Shown: positions 7,943-16,581 of the stretch, piece after piece | How positions within the stretch are numbered: the first letter of the stretch is position 1 | Layout: each line of letters begins with the position of its first letter | Source of the DNA: Sulfurovum sp. | Lineage (GTDB): Bacteria; Campylobacterota; Campylobacteria; Campylobacterales; Sulfurovaceae | DNA length: 64,000 bases | Reading direction: 5' to 3' | Assembly (NCBI GenBank): GCA_027082955.1 | Contig: JALWTA010000001.1 | Location: 1-64,000, forward strand | Program-made: the position numbers and the translations under genes | Notes under the pieces: generated by a model | Told to the model about the DNA's origin: nothing | Seen by the model: the letters and a program-made list of their open reading frames with translations, nothing else | Database searches by the model: none

Positions 7943-10780
7943 TCAAACATTCGGGTTGTTGAATAGCTCGTTAGCAAGATACTCTCCTGTATATGAACCT
8001 GTCTGCTCATACTCCTCAGCCAGTTTCTCCGGACTTCCTGCTGCAATGATCTGCCCGCCTTTGTTACCACCCTCAGGTCCCATATCGATGATATAGTCCG
8101 CATTTTTGACCATATCGAGGTTGTGCTCGATCACCACTACTGAGTTACTCAGATCGACCAGATGGTGCAGGACACCTGTGAGTCTGTCCACATCGGCAAA
8201 GTGCAGTCCGGTAGTCGGCTCATCAAGGATGTAGAGGGTACGTCCTGTATCTTTGCGGCTAAGCTCTTTGCTCAGCTTGATACGCTGCGCTTCTCCGCCT
8301 GAGAGTGTCGTGGCATTCTGCCCCAGTGTGATGTAGTCAAGTCCCACATCCTTGAGTGTCTTGAGTTTGGCAGCAATGGCAGGAATAGCTTTGAAGAACG
8401 CCAGCGCCTCCCCTACACTCATCGCCAGTACATCAGCGATCGATTTGCCCTTGTAGAGTACTTCGAGTGTCTGGGCATTGTAGCGCGTACCATGACAGGC
8501 ATCGCACTCTACCAGCACATCAGGCAGGAAGTGCATCTCGATCTTGATCTGCCCGTCTCCTTGGCACTTCTCACAGCGTCCGCCTTTGACATTGAACGAA
8601 AAACGCCCTACTTTGTAACCGCGCAGTTCTGCCTCTTTGGTCTGGGCAAAGAGTTTTCGTATCTCATCCATGATACCTGTATAGGTTGCCGGGTTGGAGC
8701 GTGGCGTACGTCCAATGGGGCTTTGGTCAAGGTAGATGACTTTATCAAGCTTATCTAGTCCGTTGATCTCCACACCGTCAACTTTGTTGACCTTTTTTGC
8801 ATGATTGAGCAGTTCACGTGCTACGGGAAGCAGCGTCTGAAGAATCAATGAGCTTTTACCACTTCCGCTTACCCCTGTCACACAGACGAAGTTGTGCAGC
8901 GGGATGCGTGCTGAGAGGTTTTGGATATTGTTGAGTGTGACGTTTTTGATCTCTATCCAGTCTTTCTGCTCTCTATCGTGCGGATAGCTGATCTCTTTTT
9001 TGCCGTTGAGATACTGTGCTGTAAGGGTTTTGGCTTTCAGAAGCTTCTTCTGCTCTCCGGCAAAGACCACCTCACCACCAAACGCACCAGCCCCTGGACC
9101 AATGTCTACAATGTAGTCTGCAGCCATGATCGTCTCTTTGTCATGCTCAACGACGATGACAGAGTTGCCCTTCTCTTTGAGTGAGTTAAGGGTACGGATC
9201 AGCTTCATGGTATCGCGCTCATGCAGACCAATGCTTGGCTCATCGAGCACATACATCACTCCTGTTAGTCCCGAACCGATCTGCGAAGCAATACGGATAC
9301 GCTGTGCCTCCCCTCCGGAGATGGTACGTGCATCACGGCTGAGGGTAATGTACCCAAGCCCCACATCATAAAGGAAGTAAAGACGCTCTTTGATCTCCTT
9401 GAGGATAGATTCTGCGATCATTTGCTGCTGTTCGCTCAGGTGTGAGAAGTTGGCATCTTCAGCAAAATAGGCGTAACTCTCCTCTATTGGCATATCGATA
9501 ATATCGGCGATATTGTGCCCCTCGATCTTCACTGCCAGTGAGCGAGGACGCAGGCGGTGTCCCTGACACTTGTCACACACCTTTTCGGTCATATATTCGC
9601 TCATATCCTTTTCATCTTTGAACATATCCTGAGCAAACTTCACGACTCCGGGCCACTCGCGCTTGAGCTTGTGGCGTTTCCATGTAAAGTCGACCGTTGA
9701 ACCGTTGCCGTACAAAATCGCCTTCTGCTCATGCTTCTCAAGCTCTCCATAGGGTTTATGAATATCAATGCCATTTTGCTCACAAAAGGCGTTAAGGAAC
9801 TTGGTGTAGTAGCTCTTGTTAAAGCCATACATGATCTTCACCGCACCCTTGTCGATGCTCAAATCCGGGTCGATCACCTTCTTAAGATCGATCGTATAGC
9901 GGATACCAAGCCCGTCACAGGCGGGACACGCCCCTTTGGGAGAGTTGAAAGAAAAACTCACCGGCTCAAGCGGCTCAAAACTGATCTTACAGTCAAAACA
10001 GGCAAGGTGCTCGGAGTAGTGGTAGTCTTTACGATCCAAACCAAGCGCTTCGTGGTTGAGTACCTCTATCTCCATCTGGCCGTAACTCTCTTTAAGCGCC
10101 TTTTCGACATCCTGCCCTATCCTGTCACGGCTCTGCTCTTTGACTACCACACGGTCAATGACCACTTTGATGGTATGCTTCTTTGTTTTAGAGAGTTCTA
10201 TCTCATCATCCAGTCGCACCATTACCCCATCAATCATCGCACGTACGTATCCTTTGTGGCGCAGTGATTCAAGCATATCGGCAAAGGTGCCCTTCTTCTC
10301 CTTGACCAGTGGCGCCATAATGACAAGTTTGGCACCCTCCGGAAACTTCAGCACCTCTTCGATGATATCTGCTGCACTCATAGAGGAGATGGGCTTGCCG
10401 CACTGGTGACAGTACTGTCTTCCCACACGGGCAAAGAGCAGACGCAAATAGTCATAGATTTCGGTAATGGTTCCCACTGTAGAACGCGGGTTTTTGGAAG
10501 TGGTCTTCTGATCGATGGCAATGGCGGGTGTAAGCCCCTCTATCTTATCCACATCAGGCTTTCCCACACGTCCGAGGAACTGCCGTGCATAGCTTGAAAG
10601 TGACTCAATGTAACGACGCTGCCCTTCGGCATAGAGTGTGGAAAATGCCAAGGTAGACTTCCCTGAGCCTGAAATACCGGTAATGACCACCAGTTCATTT
10701 TTGGGAATCTCAATGTCAATATTTTTAAGATTGTTCTCTTTGGCACCATAGACCTGTATCATCGATCGCTTCTGTTTCAA
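7943..10780 (-). CDS. uvrA: Excinuclease ABC subunit A
   Basis: The damage-recognition ATPase of nucleotide excision repair, about 945 residues. It has two ABC ATPase cassettes: Walker A GISGSGKSTLAF near the N-terminus and GVSGSGKSSLIL in the second half, signatures TISGGEAQRI and TLSGGEAQRI, and Walker B MYVLDEPSIGLH and LYILDEPTTGLH. The zinc-finger cysteines are present (CHQCGKPIS, CPACDGLG, CEKCQGDGQ, CDACHGTRYN). The start is uncertain. TTG 10780 has AGGA six bases upstream and is used here; GTG 10795 and ATG 10762 (MIQVYGAKENNLKNI, like the E. coli start) are alternatives. Confidence 0.96.
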   Translation of the reverse strand: MKQKRSMIQVYGAKENNLKNIDIEIPKNELVVITGISGSGKSTLAFSTLYAEGQRRYIESLSSYARQFLGRVGKPDVDKIEGLTPAIAIDQKTTSKNPRSTVGTITEIYDYLRLLFARVGRQYCHQCGKPISSMSAADIIEEVLKFPEGAKLVIMAPLVKEKKGTFADMLESLRHKGYVRAMIDGVMVRLDDEIELSKTKKHTIKVVIDRVVVKEQSRDRIGQDVEKALKESYGQMEIEVLNHEALGLDRKDYHYSEHLACFDCKISFEPLEPVSFSFNSPKGACPACDGLGIRYTIDLKKVIDPDLSIDKGAVKIMYGFNKSYYTKFLNAFCEQNGIDIHKPYGELEKHEQKAILYGNGSTVDFTWKRHKLKREWPGVVKFAQDMFKDEKDMSEYMTEKVCDKCQGHRLRPRSLAVKIEGHNIADIIDMPIEESYAYFAEDANFSHLSEQQQMIAESILKEIKERLYFLYDVGLGYITLSRDARTISGGEAQRIRIASQIGSGLTGVMYVLDEPSIGLHERDTMKLIRTLNSLKEKGNSVIVVEHDKETIMAADYIVDIGPGAGAFGGEVVFAGEQKKLLKAKTLTAQYLNGKKEISYPHDREQKDWIEIKNVTLNNIQNLSARIPLHNFVCVTGVSGSGKSSLILQTLLPVARELLNHAKKVNKVDGVEINGLDKLDKVIYLDQSPIGRTPRSNPATYTGIMDEIRKLFAQTKEAELRGYKVGRFSFNVKGGRCEKCQGDGQIKIEMHFLPDVLVECDACHGTRYNAQTLEVLYKGKSIADVLAMSVGEALAFFKAIPAIAAKLKTLKDVGLDYITLGQNATTLSGGEAQRIKLSKELSRKDTGRTLYILDEPTTGLHFADVDRLTGVLHHLVDLSNSVVVIEHNLDMVKNADYIIDMGPEGGNKGGQIIAAGSPEKLAEEYEQTGSYTGEYLANELFNNPNV

Positions 10781-10850
10781 TGTCTTTCCTGTCACTGCCG
10801 ATACGGCATAAAATCAATCCGCGATTATAGCATATTTCAAACAGAAAAGA

Positions 10851-11594
10851 TCAAACAAAAAACATTTTTCTGACCAAAATCACCAATGAAGCAAGATAAA
10901 GTACGACCAGTGCCGCTTTATGATGTCTATCATGGACATGGTCTTTAAGCCAGATGCCAAGGAACACACCAACAAGCGATGCGCCTGCGACAATCAGACC
11001 GTTTGCAAAATCGATCGTACCGATCATCATTCGGCTTGTAAATCCGGCAATGGAAGAGAATACGACAAAGAAGAGTCCTGCACTGATGGCTTTTTTGAGC
11101 GGATAGTGCAATAGTCCTACCAAAATCGGAGTCAGAATCACCGAGCCGCCGATTCCCAGTGTGATAGAGAAGATACCGATAATCAACCCGATACCAAAGA
11201 GTATCCATTTGTTGAGCGTTTTGCTGTGCGAATCATCGGCATGGTTTTTGGAGAAGATCAGGCGCCAAAGCGCAAAGATGAGTATGCCCAAAAAGAGTAC
11301 CTGTAGCACTCTGTCAGAGACAAAGTGGGTCACATAGCCGCCAAGATAGCCGCCGATAAATCCGCCGATCCCGACAAAGATCCCCTCACCAATGATCAGT
11401 GAACCCTTTTTCCAGTTCAGGTAGGAGCCAAAGACTGAACTGAAGACCATCTGCACAATGGAGATACCGATGGCATCTTTGATCCCAAAACCGATCGCGA
11501 TCAATATCGGCACAAGGATCATCCCCCCGCCGATACCGAAAAATCCGGACATCGCACCGATAAAGGTACCGACAAGCAGCAGTTCTAGAAACAT
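10851..11594 (-). CDS. TauE/SafE-family permease (sulfite/anion exporter type)
   Basis: A 247-residue inner-membrane protein with about eight hydrophobic helices. It shows the two repeated halves typical of PF01925: MSGFFGIGGGMILVPILIAI near the N-terminus and IGIFSITLGIGGSVILTPIL in the middle. Family members export sulfite, sulfoacetate or related anions. It ends a leftward operon SDR - mog - 73-aa - 49-aa - tauE. In a sulfur oxidiser, a molybdenum-cofactor gene beside an anion exporter would fit sulfite handling, but the substrate is inferred only. Confidence 0.85.
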   Translation of the reverse strand: MFLELLLVGTFIGAMSGFFGIGGGMILVPILIAIGFGIKDAIGISIVQMVFSSVFGSYLNWKKGSLIIGEGIFVGIGGFIGGYLGGYVTHFVSDRVLQVLFLGILIFALWRLIFSKNHADDSHSKTLNKWILFGIGLIIGIFSITLGIGGSVILTPILVGLLHYPLKKAISAGLFFVVFSSIAGFTSRMMIGTIDFANGLIVAGASLVGVFLGIWLKDHVHDRHHKAALVVLYLASLVILVRKMFFV

Positions 11595-11610
11595 AGGGTT
11601 ACTCCTCTCA

Positions 11611-11760
11611 TTACAGGAAAAAGATGCCGATCATCAACGCAAAAAAGGGGATCATGGCTGTCATATAGACCACTTTCTGTGTTCTGAGTGCCTTGTAGAC
11701 ACCCCAGAAAAACAGCACAAGCGTCACCAGAAAGATCACGATGAGCGTCAGGTTATTCAT
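11611..11760 (-). CDS. Small single-helix membrane protein (49 aa)
   Basis: ATG 11760 opens a 49-residue frame made of two hydrophobic stretches (LTLIVIFLVTLVLFFWGVY and MIPFFALMIGIFFL) separated by KALRTQKVVYMTA. It overlaps the end of the preceding 73-aa gene by eight bases and stops 17 bp before tauE, so it fits the operon tightly. It could be an accessory subunit of the TauE-type permease. No family is recognised. A longer frame upstream of 11760 lies within the neighbouring gene and is not needed. Confidence 0.55.
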   Translation of the reverse strand: MNNLTLIVIFLVTLVLFFWGVYKALRTQKVVYMTAMIPFFALMIGIFFL

Positions 11761-11974
11761 CCAGTTTCTCCAGCTCCTCTTTGTAGAGTCTGTCGACCAT
11801 CTGGATGCTCTCAAGCGCATTGAGGAGTATCTTTTTGGTTGATGCGAGCGGCTTCATGTGAATATTGGTCATCTGCTTGTCGATCGTCTCATCTGTTACC
11901 AAATCCATCACCTCTTTTTCAAGAGACGCGACGATTTCATTGATGTTCTTTTCAATGAGTGACATATCCATCAT
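11753..11974 (-). CDS. Conserved small helical protein (73 aa)
   Basis: A 73-residue acidic, helical protein (for example NINEIVASLEKEVMDLVTDE and LESIQMVDRLYKEELEKLDE) without membrane segments or cysteines. Its start overlaps the mog stop by four bases (ATGA) and its end overlaps the next small gene, so it is translationally coupled on both sides. The function is unknown; the position between mog and a TauE permease suggests a partner protein in the same process. Confidence 0.6.
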   Translation of the reverse strand: MMDMSLIEKNINEIVASLEKEVMDLVTDETIDKQMTNIHMKPLASTKKILLNALESIQMVDRLYKEELEKLDE

Positions 11975-12504
11975 TTTGCCTTTGGACGGAAGACCTTGAT
12001 AACCTCTTCATTGGCCTCCATGTAGTGTCCGCCTATGAGGTCGATGCAGTAAGGTACTGCAGGGAAAACGGCATCGAGACACTCACGGATAGACTTGGGT
12101 TTTCCCGGAAGATTGATAATGAGCGACCCGTTGCAGATACCTGCTGTCTGACGGGAGAGGATGGCTGTAGGCACATACTGAAGGCTCACCGCACGCATCT
12201 GCTCACCAAAGCCCGGCAGCAGTTTCTGGCAGACATTCTCTGTCGCTTCGGTCGTCACATCTCTTGGGGCTGGTCCCGTACCGCCTGTAGTGACGATAAG
12301 GTCACACTTTTTGTCCCGTGAAAGCTCTATAAGAGTCGTCTCAATGACACTCTGTTCATCGGGAATACAGCGGTACTCATATTCGCACTCGTTAAGCAGA
12401 TACTCCTTCATTGTATCCATGATCGCCACACCGGAGATATCTTCGTAAATCCCCTGTGATGCCCTGTCACTCGTTGTCACTACACCGATTCGTATCGTAT
12501 CCAT
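11971..12504 (-). CDS. mog: Molybdopterin adenylyltransferase (MogA-like)
   Basis: A 177-residue MogA/MoaB-type protein that adenylylates molybdopterin before molybdate insertion in cytoplasmic cofactor biosynthesis. Visible motifs are RIGVVTTSDRASQGIYED at the N-terminus, LIVTTGGTGPAPRDVTTEA (the MPT-binding TGGTG loop with the catalytic acidic residue) and NGSLIINLPGKPKSIRECL. The length matches the family. It follows the SDR gene by three bases and overlaps the 73-aa gene by four. Confidence 0.92.
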   Translation of the reverse strand: MDTIRIGVVTTSDRASQGIYEDISGVAIMDTMKEYLLNECEYEYRCIPDEQSVIETTLIELSRDKKCDLIVTTGGTGPAPRDVTTEATENVCQKLLPGFGEQMRAVSLQYVPTAILSRQTAGICNGSLIINLPGKPKSIRECLDAVFPAVPYCIDLIGGHYMEANEEVIKVFRPKAK

Positions 12505-12507
12505 CTG

Positions 12508-13323
12508 TTATCCTGTCTTCAATAAGATTTTGTCAAGTAAAGTTGTACTCAAAACTCTCTTTAAAAAGCCTAAAATCACCGTCGCTTTAGTAATGTAGTA
12601 ACGCGGTTTGGGTACATCGGCAAGGATGATGCGGTGTACTACCTGTGCCACGGAGACCGCCTCTTCGTTAAACGGCACTTCACTCTTTTTGGCAGCAAGG
12701 CTTTTGGCGTACTTTTGGGCGAACACGGAGTGTTCTATGTCTACATTCTCCCGCAGTTTCTGCATGGCATTTTTGCGGAAGTTGCTGGTGATGGGACCGG
12801 TGTTGAGCAGTACCGGATAGATGTTCGTGCCCGCAAGCTCAAGACGCAGCGTATCGGTCAGCCCCTCGATGGCATATTTGCTGGCATTGTAGGCACCACG
12901 ACCAAAGAGTGACACAAGTCCAAGCACCGATGAGTGCTGAATGATCTTGCCATACCCCTGTTTTCGCATCACGGGGATGATCTGTCTGGTACACTCATGC
13001 AGACCAAATACATTGGTCTCAAACTGCTCTCTAAGTACATCGGTACGGATGTCCTCAATGGCACCGGGCTGTCCGTAGCCGGCATTGTTAAACCAGACAT
13101 CGATGCTGCCCTCTTTCTCAAGCACAGTTTCAATGACTCTCCTGATCTGCTCAGGCTTGGTCACATCAAGCTGCATGGCATTTTCAAAGCCAAGTGACTT
13201 CAGCATCGCCACATCTTCCTCTTTTCGTGCGCTGGGGTAAACCGTTACCATCCGCTCCTTGAGATACCGGGCACTCTCCAGCCCTATGCCGCTGCTGCAT
13301 CCGGTAATGACAATATTTGCCAT
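12508..13323 (-). CDS. Short-chain dehydrogenase/reductase
   Basis: A 271-residue classical SDR with a Rossmann fold. The cofactor motif ITGCSSGIGLESARYL is at the N-terminus, NNAGYGQPGAIED is the structural NAG motif, the catalytic Ser is in HSSVLGLVSL and the catalytic Tyr and Lys are in GAYNASKYAIEGL. The Arg in the second strand (PSARKEED) suggests NADPH preference. The substrate is unknown; the group includes 3-oxoacyl and hydroxysteroid-like reductases. The start is supported by AAGGAG seven bases upstream. It is the first gene of the operon running to tauE. Confidence 0.88.
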   Translation of the reverse strand: MANIVITGCSSGIGLESARYLKERMVTVYPSARKEEDVAMLKSLGFENAMQLDVTKPEQIRRVIETVLEKEGSIDVWFNNAGYGQPGAIEDIRTDVLREQFETNVFGLHECTRQIIPVMRKQGYGKIIQHSSVLGLVSLFGRGAYNASKYAIEGLTDTLRLELAGTNIYPVLLNTGPITSNFRKNAMQKLRENVDIEHSVFAQKYAKSLAAKKSEVPFNEEAVSVAQVVHRIILADVPKPRYYITKATVILGFLKRVLSTTLLDKILLKTG

Positions 13324-13355
13324 GATACTACTCCTTAATATGATAAGAAATTATA

Positions 13356-13515
13356 CCCAAATCTCGAAATAGAAATTCATGACTTTGCATCATCATCGTA
13401 TTCACGGACTTCGCATAAAATCATCGCCGAACCTACGGGTGCGACTTAAATTTTCTGCAAACCCCGTAAATATGAGCATAACGCAAATTCAAAGAACCCT
13501 ATTTCAAGATTTGGG
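13356..13515. mobile_element. Miniature inverted-repeat element, copy 1 (160 bp)
   Basis: A 160-bp non-coding element with imperfect terminal inverted repeats. The left end is CCCAAATCTCGAAATAG and the right end, read inward, is CCCAAATCTTGAAATAG. It is flanked by the direct duplication TTATA (13351-13355 and 13516-13520). A second copy lies in opposite orientation at 60136-60324 with about 85-90% identity outside a 30-bp indel. It falls between the SDR and AI-2E permease promoters. The ends resemble the IS1380 end at 1340-1356. Confidence 0.8.
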
Positions 13516-13542
13516 TTATAGCAGTTTTGTTATGGTAAATAG

Positions 13543-13548
13543 GTATAA
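13543..13548 (+). promoter_or_regulatory. -10 box for the AI-2E-family permease
   Basis: TATAAT at 13543-13548, 24 bp before the start codon and just downstream of the miniature element. No clear -35 is present. A strong ribosome-binding site (AAGGAGAG) precedes the ATG. Confidence 0.6.
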
Positions 13549-13572
13549 TGGTACAAAAAGTAAAGGAGAGAA

Positions 13573-14583
13573 ATGCAGGAAAGTACCCAAAAGAGTGTCG
13601 GTTACGGCATGCTTGTCATGGCGGCGGTGGTGATCGTGCTTGCCGGTGTCAAGACCGCTTCGGTGATTGTCGTGCCCTTTTTGCTTGCCCTTTTTCTTGC
13701 CATCATCCTCTCGCCGCTTTTCCTGTGGCTCAAGTCCAAAAAGGTACCACAGGGCATTGCTCTGCTGCTGATCGTGCTGCTGCTCTTCCTCTCTGTGGGC
13801 ACGCTTGTGATGCTCATTGGCAGTTCGGTACAAGACTTCACTCACAATGTCCCCGCATACGAAGCCAAACTGCGTACCGATTTCCGCCATTTTCTGGGTC
13901 TTCTTGAGCGCTACAATATGCAGATCCCCAAAGAGGACATTCTTTCCATGTTCGCTACCGACAGCATTATGGAGTACATTGCCCATACACTCAAATCTCT
14001 CGGCGGTCTGCTGACCAATTCGTTTATGATCATTTTGACCGTTCTGTTCATGCTGATGGAGATCGGAAATTTTAGCAAAAAACTCCAAAACTCCGGCAGC
14101 CTTGGACTTCAGTCACTGCTGAAGGTGAGCGATGACATCAAGCACTTTATCCTGCTTAAGTCCCTAACCTCCGCAGCAACCGGTCTTACAATCACCATAG
14201 CACTCAAATTCATTGGCATAGACTATGCCATACTCTGGGGTGTGGTCGCTTTTTTGCTCAACTACATCCCCAATATCGGCTCCATCCTCGCCGCCGTACC
14301 AGCCGTACTGATGGCACTGGTACAGTTTGACATAGGCACGGCACTCATGGTTGCCGGTGTGTACCTCTTTGTCAACATCCTCATCGGCTCCATACTTGAA
14401 CCGCGCATCATGGGTCAGGGACTTGGACTCTCAACCCTTGTGGTCTTCCTCTCCCTGATCTTCTGGGGATGGCTGCTGGGACCTGTAGGCATGCTGCTCT
14501 CCGTACCGCTGACGATCATGGTCAAGATCGTCCTCGATGCGAAAGAGGATACACGTTGGATTGCAACGCTTTTGGGGAATTAG
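13573..14583 (+). CDS. AI-2E family transporter
   Basis: A 336-residue polytopic inner-membrane protein of PF01594 (TqsA/PerM/YtvI group), with about eight hydrophobic segments. The N-terminal SVIVVPFLLALFLAIILSPL and the C-terminal core GSILEPRIMGQGLGLSTL, FLSLIFWGWLLGPVGMLLSV are typical. Members have been linked to AI-2 export or to Na+/H+ antiport, so the substrate cannot be read from sequence. It is monocistronic, with its own promoter and an AAGGAGAG ribosome-binding site. Confidence 0.87.
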   Translation: MQESTQKSVGYGMLVMAAVVIVLAGVKTASVIVVPFLLALFLAIILSPLFLWLKSKKVPQGIALLLIVLLLFLSVGTLVMLIGSSVQDFTHNVPAYEAKLRTDFRHFLGLLERYNMQIPKEDILSMFATDSIMEYIAHTLKSLGGLLTNSFMIILTVLFMLMEIGNFSKKLQNSGSLGLQSLLKVSDDIKHFILLKSLTSAATGLTITIALKFIGIDYAILWGVVAFLLNYIPNIGSILAAVPAVLMALVQFDIGTALMVAGVYLFVNILIGSILEPRIMGQGLGLSTLVVFLSLIFWGWLLGPVGMLLSVPLTIMVKIVLDAKEDTRWIATLLGN

Positions 14584-14610
14584 TACATTTTGTGCGGCAT
14601 AACGTGTTTT

Positions 14611-14638
14611 TTGCTATAACAATTTTTTTGGGTATAAT
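14611..14638 (+). promoter_or_regulatory. Promoter of the YoeB toxin-antitoxin operon
   Basis: TTGCTA (14611-14616) and TATAAT (14633-14638) are spaced by 16 bp and lie about 43 bp before the antitoxin ATG. The YefM-type antitoxin would be expected to bind here, but no clear operator palindrome is visible. Confidence 0.55.
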
Positions 14639-14680
14639 TGGATAGCTTGCTAAATAATTTTAGTAATAAAGGATTCTGTG

Positions 14681-14899
14681 ATGCAAACAATTACATTGAA
14701 GCTTGAAGATAAGGTAAGCGATAAATTTTTGTGGCTTTTAAGCCATTTTGACAAGGGTGAAATCAGTATCATTGACAAAGATGAATATGTGAGTGATGAC
14801 GAATACTTAAGAAGTATTGACGGTATGGTTGAAAGCATACTTGAAGCAAGAAACGAACCCATTGAAAAAGGTGTTACATTAGATAAATTAGAGTGGTAG
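14681..14899 (+). CDS. Antitoxin partner of YoeB
   Basis: A 72-residue acidic protein (QTITLKLEDKVSDKFLWLLS, then DEYVSDDEYLRSIDGMVESI) one base upstream of a YoeB toxin. Size, charge and position fit an antitoxin that neutralises the toxin with its C-terminus and represses its own operon. The sequence is not a clear Phd/YefM match and may belong to one of the short antitoxin families found with YoeB. ATG 14681 (AAGGA upstream) is preferred to GTG 14678. Confidence 0.75.
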   Translation: MQTITLKLEDKVSDKFLWLLSHFDKGEISIIDKDEYVSDDEYLRSIDGMVESILEARNEPIEKGVTLDKLEW

Positions 14900-14900
14900 A

Positions 14901-15161
14901 ATGTATCAACTTGTTTTTATGACCCAAGCCCAAAAAGACGCAAAACATTTAGCCTCAAGCGGACTAAAACCAAAAGCGATGAAACTGCTTAAAATCATAG
15001 AAAATGATCCTCTCCAGTATCCACCCGCATTTGAATATCTAAAAGGTGATATGAAAGGTTTAATAAGTAGAAGAATTAACAAGCAGCACAGATTGGTTTA
15101 CGAAGTTTTTGAAGAAGAGAAAATAATAAAAATTTATCGAATGTGGCAACATTATGAGTGA
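14901..15161 (+). CDS. yoeB: YoeB-family mRNA interferase toxin
   Basis: An 86-residue toxin of the Txe/YoeB family, which cleaves mRNA in the ribosomal A site. The residues matching the E. coli catalytic set are present: Glu45 (PPAFEYLKG), Arg64 in SRRINKQHRLVYEV and the C-terminal His84-Tyr85 (WQHYE). It is cotranscribed with the antitoxin one base upstream. Nothing suggests inactivation. The start at 14901 leaves the usual YoeB N-terminus (YQLVFMTQAQKDAKHL). Confidence 0.9.
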   Translation: MYQLVFMTQAQKDAKHLASSGLKPKAMKLLKIIENDPLQYPPAFEYLKGDMKGLISRRINKQHRLVYEVFEEEKIIKIYRMWQHYE

Positions 15162-15173
15162 GATATTAACTTA

Positions 15174-15270
15174 TTCCCACGCTCCCGCGTGGGAATACAT
15201 ACATGAGTTCCGGGTGCAAAGCTTGCCATTCCATACAATCATGCATATACACTCCCATGCAGAGCATGGG
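15174..15270. repeat. REP-like palindromic sequence pair
   Basis: Two perfect hairpins follow the toxin gene. TTCCCACGC/GCGTGGGAA encloses a 4-nt loop (15174-15195), and CCCATGC/GCATGGG encloses a 3-nt loop (15254-15270). The paired design with about 60 bp between resembles the REP/BIME-like repeats scattered in many proteobacteria. They may also end the toxin-antitoxin transcript. Confidence 0.6.
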
Positions 15271-15359
15271 ATCGAGAGAAATTTTTATCATGTTAATACT
15301 GGATTTTTTAGCTGTTTTATGTAAAATGTGTGTATATAATTTAGTTCAATAAAGCAAGA

Positions 15360-15365
15360 TATAAT
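15360..15365 (+). promoter_or_regulatory. -10 box for the DUF262-HEPN pair
   Basis: TATAAT at 15360-15365, 29 bp before the DUF262 start. A second candidate, TATAAT at 15334-15339, lies upstream. AAGGAG precedes the ATG. The gap 15162-15394 otherwise contains only the REP-like hairpins. Confidence 0.5.
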
Positions 15366-15394
15366 ACGGGGAAAAATTTATAAGGAGTAATTTT

Positions 15395-16579
15395 ATGACA
15401 GAAGAAGAAAATGAGTTATTTGAAGATAAAGATGAAATTAAAGAAGATGAAGTTGTAGAAATACCGAAAGAGATAAGAAGATTAAATATTGAAACACATG
15501 ATTATCCAATCAAGGTAATTGTCGAAATGATACAAGATGGAGATATAATATTAAGACCCCATTACCAAAGAGGATTTATTTGGGATAGAACAAAATCTTC
15601 ATTGCTAATAGAATCTGTTTTATTAAATATCCCTTTACCACCTGTATATTTAGCACAAGAAGAAGATGGAACTTTAAGCGTAATTGATGGTTTACAAAGA
15701 CTACATACATTTTTAGACTACTATGAAGATAAATTTCCATTAAGAAAATTAGAAGGTGAAGGTTTAGACAATCTAAATAAATTAACATATTCGAGATTGA
15801 AAAAAGAATATCCAAAAGCAAAAAGAATACTTGATAGAGGCAATATCAGAACAATAACAGTAAGCAAAGATTCTGATCCTGATATAAAATATGATATTTT
15901 TGAACGGTTGAATTCAGGGTCTGTTAAATTAAATGATCAAGAAATTAGAAATTGTATTTTTCATGGAAAACTAAATACATTAATTATGGGGACTTATAAT
16001 CAAGAAGAACAAAAATATGAAAATGATGGATTAAGAGCAAATAAAATACTCCAAGAAGCAATGAACTTAACGGAGTTACATCAAAGATATTTAGACGCTG
16101 AATTAGTAATTAGAATATTAGCAATTATTGAATACAGAAATAACATTGATGAAAAATATAAAAACTCAATGAAGTTATTAATTAATGATTACATGAAGGA
16201 TAATATATATGCAGATGAAGAGAGATTAGAATATATTAAAAATTTATTTGAAGATACAATTGATAAGGCACATCAGGTTTTTGAGAGTAAATTATTCAAA
16301 AGATACCATAATAACGATATCGAAAAAACAATTAACCGTTCAATAATTGATTGTGTTATGAGTAGCTTTGTGGATTATGAATTGAAGGAATTATTAGATA
16401 AGAAAGAAAAAATTGTTCTGAAAATGGATGAAATGCTTAATGATACATCATCAAAATATATAGGTACTCTTACAGGTATGTCATTTAAAGATACAGTAAC
16501 AAAATGGACATCGAGTAAAAATATTTTGAAAGATAGACTAGAGCTTTGGAAAAATAATTTAAATTCAATTATGGATTAA
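15395..16579 (+). CDS. DUF262 (ParB/GmrS-like) domain protein, putative defence
   Basis: A 394-residue protein with an N-terminal DUF262 domain, the ParB-like nucleotide-binding and nuclease fold shared with the GmrS half of type IV restriction enzymes. The hallmarks are RPHYQRGFIWD (from residue 54) and VIDGLQRLHTFLDYY (from residue 96). No C-terminal DUF1524/HNH (GmrD) motif is visible; the rest is charged and helical. Codon use and base composition are strongly AT-rich compared with flanking genes, pointing to recent transfer. It stops two bases before the HEPN gene, so the two are almost certainly cotranscribed and may act together, DUF262 as sensor or regulator. Confidence 0.85.
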   Translation: MTEEENELFEDKDEIKEDEVVEIPKEIRRLNIETHDYPIKVIVEMIQDGDIILRPHYQRGFIWDRTKSSLLIESVLLNIPLPPVYLAQEEDGTLSVIDGLQRLHTFLDYYEDKFPLRKLEGEGLDNLNKLTYSRLKKEYPKAKRILDRGNIRTITVSKDSDPDIKYDIFERLNSGSVKLNDQEIRNCIFHGKLNTLIMGTYNQEEQKYENDGLRANKILQEAMNLTELHQRYLDAELVIRILAIIEYRNNIDEKYKNSMKLLINDYMKDNIYADEERLEYIKNLFEDTIDKAHQVFESKLFKRYHNNDIEKTINRSIIDCVMSSFVDYELKELLDKKEKIVLKMDEMLNDTSSKYIGTLTGMSFKDTVTKWTSSKNILKDRLELWKNNLNSIMD

Positions 16580-16581
16580 AT

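Noticed and set aside
13379-13633. Frame beginning MTLHHHRIHGLRIK, similar to a frame at 60104-60301
   Set aside because: The similarity comes from the shared miniature element, and both frames run across its ends into unrelated sequence.
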